Shown in pieces: positions 1-13,026 of a stretch of 64,000 bases of DNA (positions within the stretch are counted from its first letter, which is position 1; the number at the start of each line of letters is the position of its first letter). A program made the position numbers and the translations under genes. Origin of the DNA: Mercurialis annua (taxonomy: Eukaryota; Streptophyta; Magnoliopsida; Malpighiales; Euphorbiaceae); NCBI RefSeq assembly GCF_937616625.2, contig NC_065573.1, positions 10,245,001 through 10,309,000 on the forward strand. The letters are read 5' to 3'. The notes beneath the pieces are model-generated. The model saw only the letters and a program-made list of their open reading frames with translations, did no database searches and was not told where the DNA came from.

Positions 1-3000
1 GCGTTAAAGAGAATTGAGACGTGACATACTAATCTAGCATCACTTTTCACGCACACTTTGCGTAATATAATATAACCATGCTTAGGTAATTTGAACGACG
101 CGTTAGAGAGACTTGTGACGCGACATTCTAATCTAGCGTCACTTTTTACGCACACTTTCCGTAATATAACCTAACCATGCTTAGGTAATTGGAACGACAC
201 GTTAAAGTCACTTGAGACGCGCCATACTATTATAGCAATACTTTGTACTCACACTTTACGTAATATAACCTAACCATGCTTAGGTAATCGGAGCGACGCC
301 TTAAAAAGACTTCAGACGCGACATACTAATCTAGCGTCACTATTCATGCACTCTTTGCGTAATACAATCTAACTATGCCTAGAAAATAGGAACAACGCGT
401 TAAAGAGACTTGAGAAGTGACATACTAATCTATTTTCACTTATCACGCGCAATTTTCGTAATATAACCTAACCATGCTTAGGTAATCGGAACGACGCGTT
501 AGAGACACTTGTGACGCGACATAAGCATGGTAATCGAATCGACACGTTAAAGAGACTTGAGACACGACATACTAACCTAGCGTTACTTTTCATGCACGCT
601 TTGTGTAATAACCTAACCATGCTTAGGTAATCGGAACAACGCGACAAAGAGAATTGAGACGCGACATACTAATCTAGCGTCACTTTTCACGCACACTTTG
701 CGTAATATAACCTAACCATGCTTAGGTAATCAGAACGACGCGTTATCGAGACTTGAGACGTGACATACTAATCTAGCGTCACTTTTCACGTACACTCTGC
801 GTAATATAACCTAACCATGCTTAGGTAATAGGAACGACGCGTTAAATAGACTTGAGACGCGATATACTAATCTATTGTCATTTTTCACGCACACTTTAAC
901 GACGCGTTAGAAAGACTTGTGACTCGACATAAGCATGGTAGTCGAAACGACGCTCTAAAAAGACTCGAGACGGGCCATACTAATCTAGCGTCACTTTTTA
1001 CGCACACTTTGTGTAATATAACCTAACCACGCTTAGGTAATCAGAACGACGCGTTAAAGTGAATTTAGACGCGACATACTAATCTAGTGTCACTTTTCAC
1101 GTACACTTTGCATAATATAACCTAACCATGCTTAGATAATCAGATCGACGCTTTAAAGAGACCTGAGACGCGAAATACTAATCTAGCGTTACTTTTCACG
1201 CACGCTTTGTGTAATACTCCCTCCGCCCCGTAAAGATAGAAAAAGTAGTTATTTCACAAGAATTAAGAAAGTAGTTAATTATAGGAAATTTGTGATAATT
1301 TTCCTAAATTGTCCTTTTAATTTCTTGAAGTAAATCATAATAAATTAGTGATTCCTCAACCCAAAGCCACTATATAAATATTAGCCAATAGAATTTTAGA
1401 TGCATAAAAACCATACACTGAAACTTTAAATCAATTAATGTTGATATAAGGGTATTTTAATAATTTTATAGTTAACTAACACTACTTTTTCTATCTTTGT
1501 GGGACAAAAAAAGTAGCTACTTTTTCTATCTTTACGGGACGGAGGGAGTATAACCTAACCATGCTTTAGGTAATCGGAACAACGCAATAAAGAGAATTGA
1601 GACGCGACATACTAATCTAGCGTCGCTTTTCACAATGCTTAGGTAATCAGAATGACAAGTTAGATAGACTGAAGACACGACATACTAATCTATTGTCATT
1701 TTTCACGTACGATGTGCGTAATATAACCTAACCATGCTTAATTAATTGAAACGACGTATTAAATAGACTTAAGACGCGACATACTAATCTATTGTCATTT
1801 TTCACGCACACTTTCCCTCATATAACCAAACCATGCTTAGGTAATCAGAACGACGCGTATGGAGACTTGAGACGCGTAATATTAATATAGCGTCACTTTT
1901 TGCGCACACTTTGCGTAATGTAACATAACCATGCTTAGGAAATCAAAACGACGCGTATGGAGACTTGAGACGAGACATACTAATCTAGTGTCACTTTTCA
2001 CGCACACTTTGCGTAATATAACCTAACAATGCTTAGGAAATCGGAACGACGTATTAGAGAGACTTGAGACGCGACGTACTAATCTAACGTCACTTTTCAC
2101 GCACGCTTTGCTTAATATAACCTAACCATTCTTAGGTAATCGGAATGACGCGTTAAAGAGACTTGTGACGCGAGATAAGTATGGTAAGCGAAACGACGCG
2201 TTAAAGAGACTTGAGACGAAACATACTAATCTAGCGTCACTTTTTATGCACACTTTTTGCGTAATAGAACCTAACCATTCTTAGGTAATCAGAACGACGC
2301 GTTAAACAGATTTAAGACTGGACATACTAATCTACGTCACTTTTCACGCACACTATGCGTAATATAACCTAACCATGCTTAGGTAATAGGAACGACGCGT
2401 TAAAGAGACTTGAGACGAGATATACTAATCTAGGGTCACTTTTCACGCTCACTTTGTGTACAATAACCTAACCATGCTTAGGTAATCGGAACGATGCGTT
2501 AAAGAGACGTGAGACGCGACATACTAATCTAGCGTCACTTTTCACGCTCACTTTGTGTACAATAACCTAACCATACTTAGGTAATCGAAACGACGCGTTA
2601 AAGAGACTTGAGACGCGACATACTAATTTATTGTCAATTTTCATGCACACTTTGCGTTAACCTAAACATGCATTGGTAATCAGAACGATGACGCGCCATA
2701 CAAATCTAGCGTCACTTTTTATGCAGAACGACACGTTAAAATAACTTCGACGCGTCATACTAATCTAGCGTCACTTTTTGCGCACACTTTTGGTAATATA
2801 ACTTAACCATGCATATGTAATCATAACGACTCGTTAAAGAGACTTGTAACATGACATACTAATCTAGCGACTCTCTTAACGCGCACTTGGCGTAATATAA
2901 CATAACCATGCTTAGGTAATCGGAACGACGCGTTAAAGAGACTAGAGACCCGACATACTAATCTTGCGTCACTTTTCATGCATACTTTGTGTAAAATAAC

Positions 3001-4780
3001 CTAACCATGCTTAGGTAATCGGAACGACGCATTAAATAGACTTGCGACGTGACATACTAATCTAGTGTCACTTTTCACGCACACTTTGCGTAGTATAACC
3101 TAACCATGCTTAGGTAATCGGAATGACGCATTAAAGAGACATAGGACGCGCCATACTAATCTAACGTTACTTTTCACGCACACTTTGCGTAATATAACCT
3201 AACCATGCTTTGGTAATCGGAACGACGCGTTAAAGAGACTTGAGTCGCGACATGCTAATCTAGCGTCAATTTTCATGCACACTTTACGTAATATAACCTA
3301 ACCATGCAGGTAATCGGAACGACGCATTAAAGAGACATAGGACGCGCCGTACGAATCTAACGTTACTTTTCACGCACACTTTGCGTAATATAACCTAACC
3401 ATGCTTTGGTAATCGGAACGACGCGTTAAAGAGACTTGAGTCGCGACATGCTAATCTAGCGTCACTTTTCATGCACACTTTGCGTAATATAACCTAACCA
3501 TGCTTAAGTAATCGGAACACGCGTTAAAGCGACTTGAGACGTGACATACTAATCTAGCGTCACTTTTCATGCACACTTTGCGTAAAATAACCTAACTATG
3601 CTTATGTAATCAGAATGACGCGTTAAAGAGACATAAGACGCGACATACTAATCTATTGTCACTTTTCACGCACACTTTGCGTAATATAACCAACCATGCT
3701 TAGGTAATCAGAACGACGCGTTAGAGACACTAGTGACGCGACATAAGCATGGTAATCGAAACGACTTGAAATGCGCCATACTAATCTAGCGTCACTTTTT
3801 ACGCACACTTTGCGTAATATAACCTAACCATGCTTATTTAACCGGAACGACGCATTAAAGAGACTTGAGACGCGACATACTAATCTAGCGTCACTTTTCA
3901 CGCACACTTTACGTAAAATAACCTAACCATGCTAAGGTAATCGTAAAGAGGCGTTATAAAGACTTGAGACACGACATACTAATCCATTGTAACTTTTCAC
4001 GCACACTTTGCGTAATATAACCTAACCATTCTTTGGTAATCGGAATGACGTGTTAAAGAGACTTGTAACGTAACATAAGTATGGTAATCGAAACGACGCG
4101 TTAAAGAGACTTGAGACGCGCCATACTAATCTAGTGTCACGTTTTGCGCACATATTGCGTAATATTACCTAACCATTCTTTGGTAAACCGAACGACATAT
4201 TAAGAGAGTTGTGACGCAACATAAGCATGGTATTCGGAACGACGCGTTAAAGAGAATTGAGACGTGACATACTAATCTAGCGTCACTTTTCACGCACACT
4301 TTACGTAAAATAACCTAACCATGCTTAGGTAATCGGAAAGAGGCGTATAAAGACTTGAGACGCGACATACTAATCCATTGTAACTTTTCATGCACACTTT
4401 GCGTAATATAACCTAACCATTCTTTGGTAATCGTAATGACGTGTTAAAGAGACTTGTAACGTGACATAAGCATGGTAATAGAAACGACGCGTTAAAGAGA
4501 CTTGAGACGTGCCATACTAATCTAGCGTCACTTTTTACGCACACCAAGCGTAATATGACCTAACCGTGATTTGGTAACCGGAACGACGTGTTAAAGAGAC
4601 TTGTGACGCGACATAGGCATGGTAATCGAAACAGCGCGTTAAAGAGACTTGAGACGCGACATACTAATCTATTGTAACTTTTCACGCACACTTTGCGTAA
4701 TATAATCAAACACTGCTTAGGTAATCGAACGACATATTAAGAGACTTGTGACGCAACATAAGCATGGTATTCGGAACGAC
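1..4780 (+). repeat. Higher-order satellite repeat, copy 1 (4,780 bp)
   Basis: This block is a tandem run of diverged 99-bp satellite units, with several 48-bp short units and one 332-bp MITE at 1217. The whole block recurs 4,780 bp downstream with only scattered single-base differences (for example acattc at 104 against acatac at 4884, gatgcg near 2492 against gacgcg, taacca against tgacca near 3080). Inside it are older tandem duplications: the taatccattg segment occurs at 3980 and 4371 (391 bp apart) and the ataggacgcg segment at 3141 and 3337 (196 bp apart). The start at base 1 is simply the window edge, so the true phase of the unit is unknown. No gene is visible. Confidence 0.95.
1217..1548. 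mobile_element. Stowaway-like MITE, copy 1
   Basis: This is a 332-bp non-autonomous element flanked by TA on both sides (1215-1216 and 1549-1550). The 32-bp terminal inverted repeats (1217-1248 and 1517-1548) begin CTCCCTCCG and differ at one base (position 10, C against T). These termini and the TA target duplication are the known hallmarks of Stowaway MITEs, mobilised by Tc1/mariner-type transposases. The interior is AT-rich and has no coding frame. A second copy of the right subterminal motif (ctactttttctatctttg) lies at 1482, just inside the right end. Removing the element and one TA restores the satellite word gtaatataacc exactly. Confidence 0.93.
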
Positions 4781-7700
4781 GCGTTAAAGAGAATTGAGAC
4801 GTGACATACTAATCTAGCATCACTTTTCACGCACACTTTGCGTAATATAATATAACCATGCTTAGGTAATTTGAACGACGCGTTAGAGAGACTTGTGACG
4901 CGACATACTAATCTAGCGTCACTTTTTACGCACACTTTCCGTAATATAACCTAACCATGCTTAGGTAATTGGAACGACACGTTAAAGTCACTTGAGACGC
5001 GCCATACTATTATAGCAATACTTTGTACTCACACTTTACGTAATATAACCTAACCATGCTTAGGTAATCGGAGCGACGCCTTAAAAAGACTTCAGACGCG
5101 ACATACTAATCTAGCGTCACTATTCATGCACTCTTTGCGTAATACAATCTAACTATGCCTAGAAAATAGGAACAACGCGTTAAAGAGACTTGAGAAGTGA
5201 CATACTAATCTATTTTCACTTATCACGCGCAATTTTCGTAATATAACCTAACCATGCTTAGGTAATCGGAACGACGCGTTAGAGACACTTGTGACGCGAC
5301 ATAAGCATGGTAATCGAATCGACACGTTAAAGAGACTTGAGACACGACATACTAACCTAGCGTTACTTTTCATGCACGCTTTGTGTAATAACCTAACCAT
5401 GCTTAGGTAATCGGAACAACGCGACAAAGAGAATTGAGACGCGACATACTAATCTAGCGTCACTTTTCACGCACACTTTGCGTAATATAACCTAACCATG
5501 CTTAGGTAATCAGAACGACGCGTTAAAGAGACTTGACACGTGACATACTAATCTAGCGTCACTTTTCACGTACACTCTGCGTAATATAACCTAACCATGC
5601 TTAGGTAATAGGAACGACGCGTTAAATAGACTTGAGACGCGATATACTAATCTATTGTCATTTTTCACGCACACTTTAACGACGCGTTAGAAAGACTTGT
5701 GACTCGACATAAGCATGGTAGTCGAAACGACGCTCTAAAAAGACTCGAGACGGGCCATACTAATCTAGCGTCACTTTTTACGCACACTTTGTGTAATATA
5801 ACCTAACCACGCTTAGGTAATCAGAACGACGCGTTAAAGTGAATTTAGACGCGACATACTAATCTAGTGTCACTTTTCACGTACACTTTGCATAATATAA
5901 CCTAACCATGCTTAGATAATCAGATCGACGCTTTAAAGAGACCTGAGACGCGAAATACTAATCTAGCGTTACTTTTCACGCACGCTTTGTGTAATACTCC
6001 CTCCGCCCCGTAAAGATAGAAAAAGTAGTTATTTCACAAGAATTAAGAAAGTAGTTAATTATAGGAAATTTGTGATAATTTTCCTAAATTGTCCTTTTAA
6101 TTTCTTGAAGTAAATCATAATAAATTAGTGATTCCTCAACCCAAAGCCACTATATAAATATTAGCCAATAGAATTTTAGATGCATAAAAACCATACACTG
6201 AAACTTTAAATCAATTAATGTTGATATAAGGGTATTTTAATAATTTTATAGTTAACTAACACTACTTTTTCTATCTTTGTGGGACAAAAAAAGTAGCTAC
6301 TTTTTCTATCTTTACGGGACGGAGGGAGTATAACCTAACCATGCTTTAGGTAATCGGAACAACGCAATAAAGAGAATTGAGACGCGACATACTAATCTAG
6401 CGTCGCTTTTCACAATGCTTAGGTAATCAGAATGACAAGTTAGATAGACTGAAGACACGACATACTAATCTATTGTCATTTTTCACGTACGATGTGCGTA
6501 ATATAACCTAACCATGCTTAATTAATTGAAACGACGTATTAAATAGACTTAAGACGCGACATACTAATCTATTGTCATTTTTCACGCACACTTTCCCTCA
6601 TATAACCAAACCATGCTTAGGTAATCAGAACGACGCGTATGGAGACTTGAGACGCGTAATATTAATATAGCGTCACTTTTTGCGCACACTTTGCGTAATG
6701 TAACATAACCATGCTTAGGAAATCAAAACGACGCGTATGGAGACTTGAGACGAGACATACTAATCTAGTGTCACTTTTCACGCACACTTTGCGTAATATA
6801 ACCTAACAATGCTTAGGAAATCGGAACGACGTATTAGAGAGACTTGAGACGCGACGTACAAATCTAACGTCACTTTTCACGCACGCTTTGCTTAATATAA
6901 CCTAACCATTCTTAGGTAATCGGAATGACGCGTTAAAGAGACTTGTGACGCGAGATAAGTATGGTAAGCGAAACGACGCGTTAAAGAGACTTGAGACGAA
7001 ACATACTAATCTAGCGTCACTTTTTATGCACACTTTTTGCGTAATAGAACCTAACCATTCTTAGGTAATCAGAACGACGCGTTAAACAGATTTAAGACTG
7101 GACATACTAATCTACGTCACTTTTCACGCACACTATGCGTAATATAACCTAACCATGCTTAGGTAATAGGAACGACGCGTTAAAGAGACTTGAGACGAGA
7201 TATACTAATCTAGGGTCACTTTTCACGCTCACTTTGTGTACAATAACCTAACCATGCTTAGGTAATCGGAACGACGCGTTAAAGAGACTTGAGACGCGAC
7301 ATACTAATCTAGCGTCACTTTTCACGCTCACTTTGTGTACAATAACCTAACCATACTTAGGTAATCGAAACGACGCGTTAAAGAGACTTGAGACGCGACA
7401 TACTAATTTATTGTCAATTTTCACGCACACTTTGCGTTAACCTAAACATGCATTGGTAATCAGAACGATGACGCGCCATACAAATCTAGCGTCACTTTTT
7501 ACGCAGAACGACACGTTAAAATAACTTCGACGCGTCATACTAATCTAGCGTCACTTTTTGCGCACACTTTTGGTAATATAACTTAACCATGCATATGTAA
7601 TCATAACGACTCGTTAAAGAGACTTGTAACGTGACATACTAATCTAGCGACTCTCTTAACGCGCACTTGGCGTAATATAACATAACCATGCTTAGGTAAT

Positions 7701-9560
7701 CGGAACGACGCGTTAAAGAGACTAGAGACCCGACATACTAATCTTGCGTCACTTTTCATGCATACTTTGTGTAAAATAACCTAACCATGCTTAGGTAATC
7801 GGAACGACGCATTAAATAGACTTGCGACGTGACATACTAATCTAGTGTCACTTTTCACGCACACTTTGCGTAGTATAACCTGACCATGCTTAGGTAATCG
7901 GAATGACGCATTAAAGAGACATAGGATGCGCCATACTAATCTAACGTTACTTTTCACGCACACTTTGCGTAATATAACCTAACCATGCTTTGGTAATCGG
8001 AACGACGCGTTAAAGAGACTTGAGTCGCGACATGCTAATCTAGCGTCAATTTTCATGCACACTTTACGTAATATAACCTAACCATGCAGGTAATCGGAAC
8101 GACGCATTAAAGAGACATAGGACGCGCCGTACTAATCTAACGTTACTTTTCACGCACACTTTGCGTAATATAACCTAACCATGCTTTGGTAATCGGAACG
8201 ACGCGTTAAAGAGACTTGAGTCGCGACATGCTAATCTAGCGTCACTTTTCATGCACACTTTGCGTAATATAACCTAACCATGCTTAAGTAATCGGAACAC
8301 GCGTTAAAGCGACTTGAGACGTGACATACTAATCTAGCGTCACTTTTCATGCACACTTTGCGTAAAATAACCTAACTATGCTTATGTAATCAGAATGACG
8401 CGTTAAAGAGACATAAGACGCAACATACTAATCTATTGTCACTTTTCACGCACACTTTGCGTAATATAACCAACCATGCTTAGGTAATCAGAACGACGCG
8501 TTAGAGACACTAGTGACGCGACATAAGCATGGTAATCGAAACGACTTGAAATGCGCCATACTAATCTAGCGTCACTTTTTACGCACACTTTGCGTAATAT
8601 AACCTAACCATGCTTATTTAACCGGAACGACGCATTAAAGAGACTTGAGACGCGACATACTAATCTAGCGTCACTTTTCACGCACACTTTACGTAAAATA
8701 ACCTAACCATGCTAAGGTAATCGTAAAGAGGCGTTATAAAGACTTGAGACACGACATACTAATCCATTGTAACTTTTCACGCACACTTTGCGTAATATAA
8801 CCTAACCATTCTTTGGTAATCGGAATGACGTGTTAAAGAGACTTGTAACGTAACATAAGTATGGTAATCGAAACGACGCGTTAAAGAGACTTGAGACGCG
8901 CCATACTAATCTAGTGTCACGTTTTGCGCACATATTGCGTAATATTACCTAACCATTCTTTGGTAAACCGAACGACATATTAAGAGAGTTGTGACGCAAC
9001 ATAAGCATGGTATTCGGAACGACGCGTTAAAGAGAATTGAGACGTGACATACTAATCTAGCGTCACTTTTCACGCACACTTTACGTAAAATAACCTAACC
9101 ATGCTTAGGTAATCGAAAAGAGGCGTATAAAGACTTGAGACGCGACATACTAATCCATTGTAACTTTTCATGCACACTTTGCGTAATATAACCTAACCAT
9201 TCTTTGGTAATCGTAATGACGTGTTAAAGAGACTTGTAACGTGACATAAGCATGGTAATAGAAACGACGCGTTAAAGAGACTTGAGACGTGCCATACTAA
9301 TCTAGCGTCACTTTTTACGCACACCAAGCGTAATATGACCTAACCGTGATTTGGTAACCGGAACGACGTGTTAAAGAGACTTGTGACGCGACATAGGCAT
9401 GGTAATCGAAACAGCGCGTTAAAGAGACTTGAGACGCGACATACTAATCTATTGTAACTTTTCACGCACACTTTGCGTAATATAATCAAACACTGCTTAG
9501 GTAATCGAACGACATATTAAGAGACTTGTGACGCAACATAAGCATGGTATTCGGAACGAC
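4781..9560 (+). repeat. Higher-order satellite repeat, copy 2 (4,780 bp)
   Basis: This is the second full copy of the 4,780-bp unit, colinear with 1-4780 without any length change that I could find. It includes the MITE at 5997-6328. Differences from copy 1 are few and mostly single bases (for example gtacaa against gtacta near 6857, and taaagagacttgacacg against tatcgagacttgagacg near 5525). Such near-identity in otherwise strongly diverged satellite means that the whole block, and not the 99-bp unit, was the most recent unit of amplification. Confidence 0.95.
5997..6328. mobile_element. Stowaway-like MITE, copy 2
   Basis: This copy is identical by eye to the element at 1217-1548, at the same place within the 4,780-bp unit, with TA at 5995-5996 and 6329-6330. 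It was duplicated passively with its satellite block and is not an independent insertion. Confidence 0.93.
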
Positions 9561-11992
9561 GCGTTAAAGAGAATTGAGACGTGACATACTAATCTAGCAT
9601 CACTTTTCACGCACACTTTGCGTAATATAATATAACCATGCTTAGGTAATTTGAACGACGCGTTAGAGAGACTTGTGACGCGACATACTAATCTAGCGTC
9701 ACTTTTTACGCACACTTTCCGTAATATAACCTAACCATGCTTAGGTAATTGGAACGACACGTTAAAGTCACTTGAGACGCGCCATACTATTATAGCAATA
9801 CTTTGTACTCACACTTTACGTAATATAACCTAACCATGCTTAGGTAATCGGAGCGACGCCTTAAAAAGACTTCAGACGCGACATACTAATCTAGCGTCAC
9901 TATTCATGCACTCTTTTGCGTAATACAATCTAACTATGCCTAGAAAATAGGAACAACGCGTTAAAGAGACTTGAGAAGTGACATACTAATCTATTTTCAC
10001 TTATCACGCGCAATTTTCGTAATATAACCTAACCATGCTTAGGTAATCGGAACGACGCGTTAGAGACACTTGTGACGCGACATAAGCATGGTAATCGAAT
10101 CGACACGTTAAAGAGACTTGAGACACGACATACTAACCTAGCGTTACTTTTCATGCACGCTTTGTGTAATAACCTAACCATGCTTAGGTAATCGGAACAA
10201 CGCGACAAAGAGAATTGAGACGCGACATACTAATCTAGCGTCACTTTTCACGCACACTTTGCGTAATATAACCTAACCATGCTTAGGTAATCAGAACGAC
10301 GCGTTAGAGAGCCTTGACACGTGACATACTAATCTAGCGTCACTTTTCACGTACACTCTGCGTAATATAACCTAACCATGCTTAGGTAATAGGAACGACG
10401 CGTTAAATAGACTTGAGACGCGATATACTAATCTATTGTCATTTTTCACGCACACTTTAACCACGCGTTAGAAAGACTTGTGACTCGACATAAGCATGGT
10501 AGTCGAAACGACGCTCTAAAAAGACTCGAGACGGGCCATACTAATCTAGCGTCACTTTTTACGCACACTTTGTGTAATATAACCTAACCACGCTTAGGTA
10601 ATCAGAACGACGCGTTAAAGTGAATTTAGACGCGACATACTAATCTAGTGTCACTTTTCACGTACACTTTGCATAATATAACCTAACCATGCTTAGATAA
10701 TCAGAACGACGCTTTAAAGAGACCTGAGACGCGAAATACTAATCTAGCGTTACTTTTCACGCACGCTTTGTGTAATACTCCCTCCGCCCCGTAAAGATAG
10801 AAAAAGTAGTTATTTCACAAGAATTAAGAAAGTAGTTAATTATAGGAAATTTGTGATAATTTTCCTAAATTGTCCTTTTAATTTCTTGAAGTAAATCATA
10901 ATAAATTAGTGATTCCTCAACCCAAAGCCACTATATAAATATTAGCCAATAGAATTTTAGATGCATAAAAACCATACACTGAAACTTTAAATCAATTAAT
11001 GTTGATATAAGGGTATTTTAATAATTTTATAGTTAACTAACACTACTTTTTCTATCTTTGTGGGACAAAAAAAGTAGCTACTTTTTCTATCTTTACGGGA
11101 CGGAGGGAGTATAACCTAACCATGCTTTAGGTAATCGGAACAACGCAATAAAGAGAATTGAGACGCGACATACTAATCTAGCGTCGCTTTTCACAATGCT
11201 TAGGTAATCAGAATGACAAGTTAGATAGACTGAAGACACGACATACTAATCTATTGTCATTTTTCACGTACGATGTGCGTAATATAACCTAACCATGCTT
11301 AATTAATTGAAACGACGTATTAAATAGACTTAAGACGCGACATACTAATCTATTGTCATTTTTCACGCACACTTTCCCTCATATAACCAAACCATGCTTA
11401 GGTAATCAGAACGACGCGTATGGAGACTTGAGACGCGTAATATTAATATAGCGTCACTTTTTGCGCACACTTTGCGTAATGTAACATAACCATGGTTAGG
11501 AAATCAAAACGACGCGTATGGAGACTTGAGACGAGACATACTAATCTAGTGTCACTTTTCACGCACACTTTGCGTAATATAACCTAACAATGCTTAGGAA
11601 ATCGGAACGACGTATTAGAGAGACTTAAGACGCGACGTACTAATCTAACGTCACTTTTCACGCACGCTTTGCTTAATATAACCTAACCATTCTTAGGTAA
11701 TCGGAATGACGCGTTAAAGAGACTTGTGACGCGAGATAAGTATGGTAAGCGAAACGACGCGTTAAAGAGACTTGAGACGAAACATACTAATCTAGCGTCA
11801 CTTTTTATGCACACTTTTTGCGTAATAGAACCTAACCATTCTTAGGTAATCAGAACGACGCGTTAAACAGATTTAAGACTGGACATACTAATCTACGTCA
11901 CTTTTCACGCACACTATGCGTAATATAACCTAACCATGCTTAGGTAATAGGAACGACGCGTTAAAGAGACTTGAGACGAGATATACTAATCT
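9561..11992 (+). repeat. Higher-order satellite repeat, copy 3 (5' part only)
   Basis: The third copy matches positions 1 to about 2431 of copy 1. One extra T near 9915 (ctctttt against ctcttt) shifts the offset from copy 1 to 9,561 bp. The MITE is present at 10778-11109. Identity ends abruptly after atatactaatcta near 11992, where copies 1 and 2 continue gggtcac but this copy continues ttgatcc. The new sequence resembles units near 43130 and 51270, so the copy was cut by an exchange with another satellite subfamily, not by an insertion. Confidence 0.9.
10778..11109. mobile_element. Stowaway-like MITE, copy 3
   Basis: This is the third passive copy, at the equivalent position of the truncated higher-order unit, with TA at 10776-10777 and 11110-11111. 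The terminal repeats and the duplicated right subterminal motif are conserved. Confidence 0.93.
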
Positions 11993-12810
11993 ATTGATCC
12001 TATTTACGCACACTTTGCGTACTATAACCTAACCATGCTTAGGTAATCAGAACGACACATTAAAGAGCCTTGAGATGCGACATAGTAATCTAGCGTCACT
12101 TTTCACACACACTTTATGTAATATAACCTAACCATGCTTAGGTAATCAGAACCACGCGTTCGAGAGACTTGTGACGCGACATAAGCATGGTAATTGAAAC
12201 GACGCGTTAAAGAGACTTGAGACGCGCAATATTAATCTAACGTCACTTTTTACCAACACGTTGCATAATATAACATAACCATGCTTAGAAAATCAGAACG
12301 ACGCGTTAGAGAGACTTGAGACGCGGCATACTAATCTAGTGTCACTTTTCACGCAAACTTTGCATAATATAACCTAACCATGCTAAGGAAATCGGAACGA
12401 CACGTTAGATACTATTCTAACGTCACTTTTCACGCACACTTTGCGTAATATAACCTAACCATGCATAGAAAATCGGAACGACGCATTAAAGAGACATGTG
12501 ACTCGAGATAAGTATAGTAATCGAAACGACGCGTTAAAGAGACTTCAGACGAAACATACTAATCTAGTGTCATTTTTCATGCACACTTTGCGTAGTATAT
12601 CCTAATCATGCTTAGGAACGACGCGTTAGAGAGACTTGAGACACTACATACTAATCTAACGTCACTTTTCACGCACACATTGCGTAATATAACCTAACCA
12701 TGCTTAGGTAATTGGAATGACGCGTTAAAGAGACTTGTGACGCGAGATAAGTATGGTAATCGAAACGACGCGTTAAAGAGACTTGAGACGAAACATACTA
12801 ATCCAGCGTC
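11993..12810 (+). repeat. 99-bp satellite, forward orientation
   Basis: These are diverged 99-bp and 48-bp units outside the 4,780-bp repeat. The first units (attgatcc variant, then the short unit cataagcatgg) resemble those near 43130 and 51270. The block ends near 12810 where the satellite flips strand. No other feature is seen. Confidence 0.85.
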
Positions 12811-13026
12811 ATCCGATTATCTGATCATGGTGAGGTTCTATTACGCAAAGCGTGCGTGAAAAGTGACACTAGATTAGTATGTCGCGTCTAATGTCTATTT
12901 AACGCGTCGTTCCGATTACCTAAGCATGGTTAGGTTATATTACGCAAAGTGTGCGTAAAAATTGACGCTAGATTAGTATGTTTCGTCTGAAGTCTTTTTA
13001 ACGCGTCGTTTCGATTACTATGCATG
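12811..13026 (-). repeat. Inverted pair of satellite units
   Basis: About two 99-bp units run in the opposite orientation, recognised by the reverse-complement words cctaagcatggttagg and gattagtatgtcgcgtct. The left junction falls after cagcgtc. The right junction falls in the near-palindromic box: the text reads gattactatgcatggttagg and then continues forward as taatcgg, so the two arms mirror each other about CATG. Confidence 0.88.

Noticed and set aside
4717..4935. Minus-strand frame of 72 codons with CVKSDARLVC repeats, and similar frames throughout
   Set aside because: It is the translation of satellite units; the same peptide recurs wherever units happen to lack a stop, with no independent start, domain or conservation. 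None is reported as a gene.
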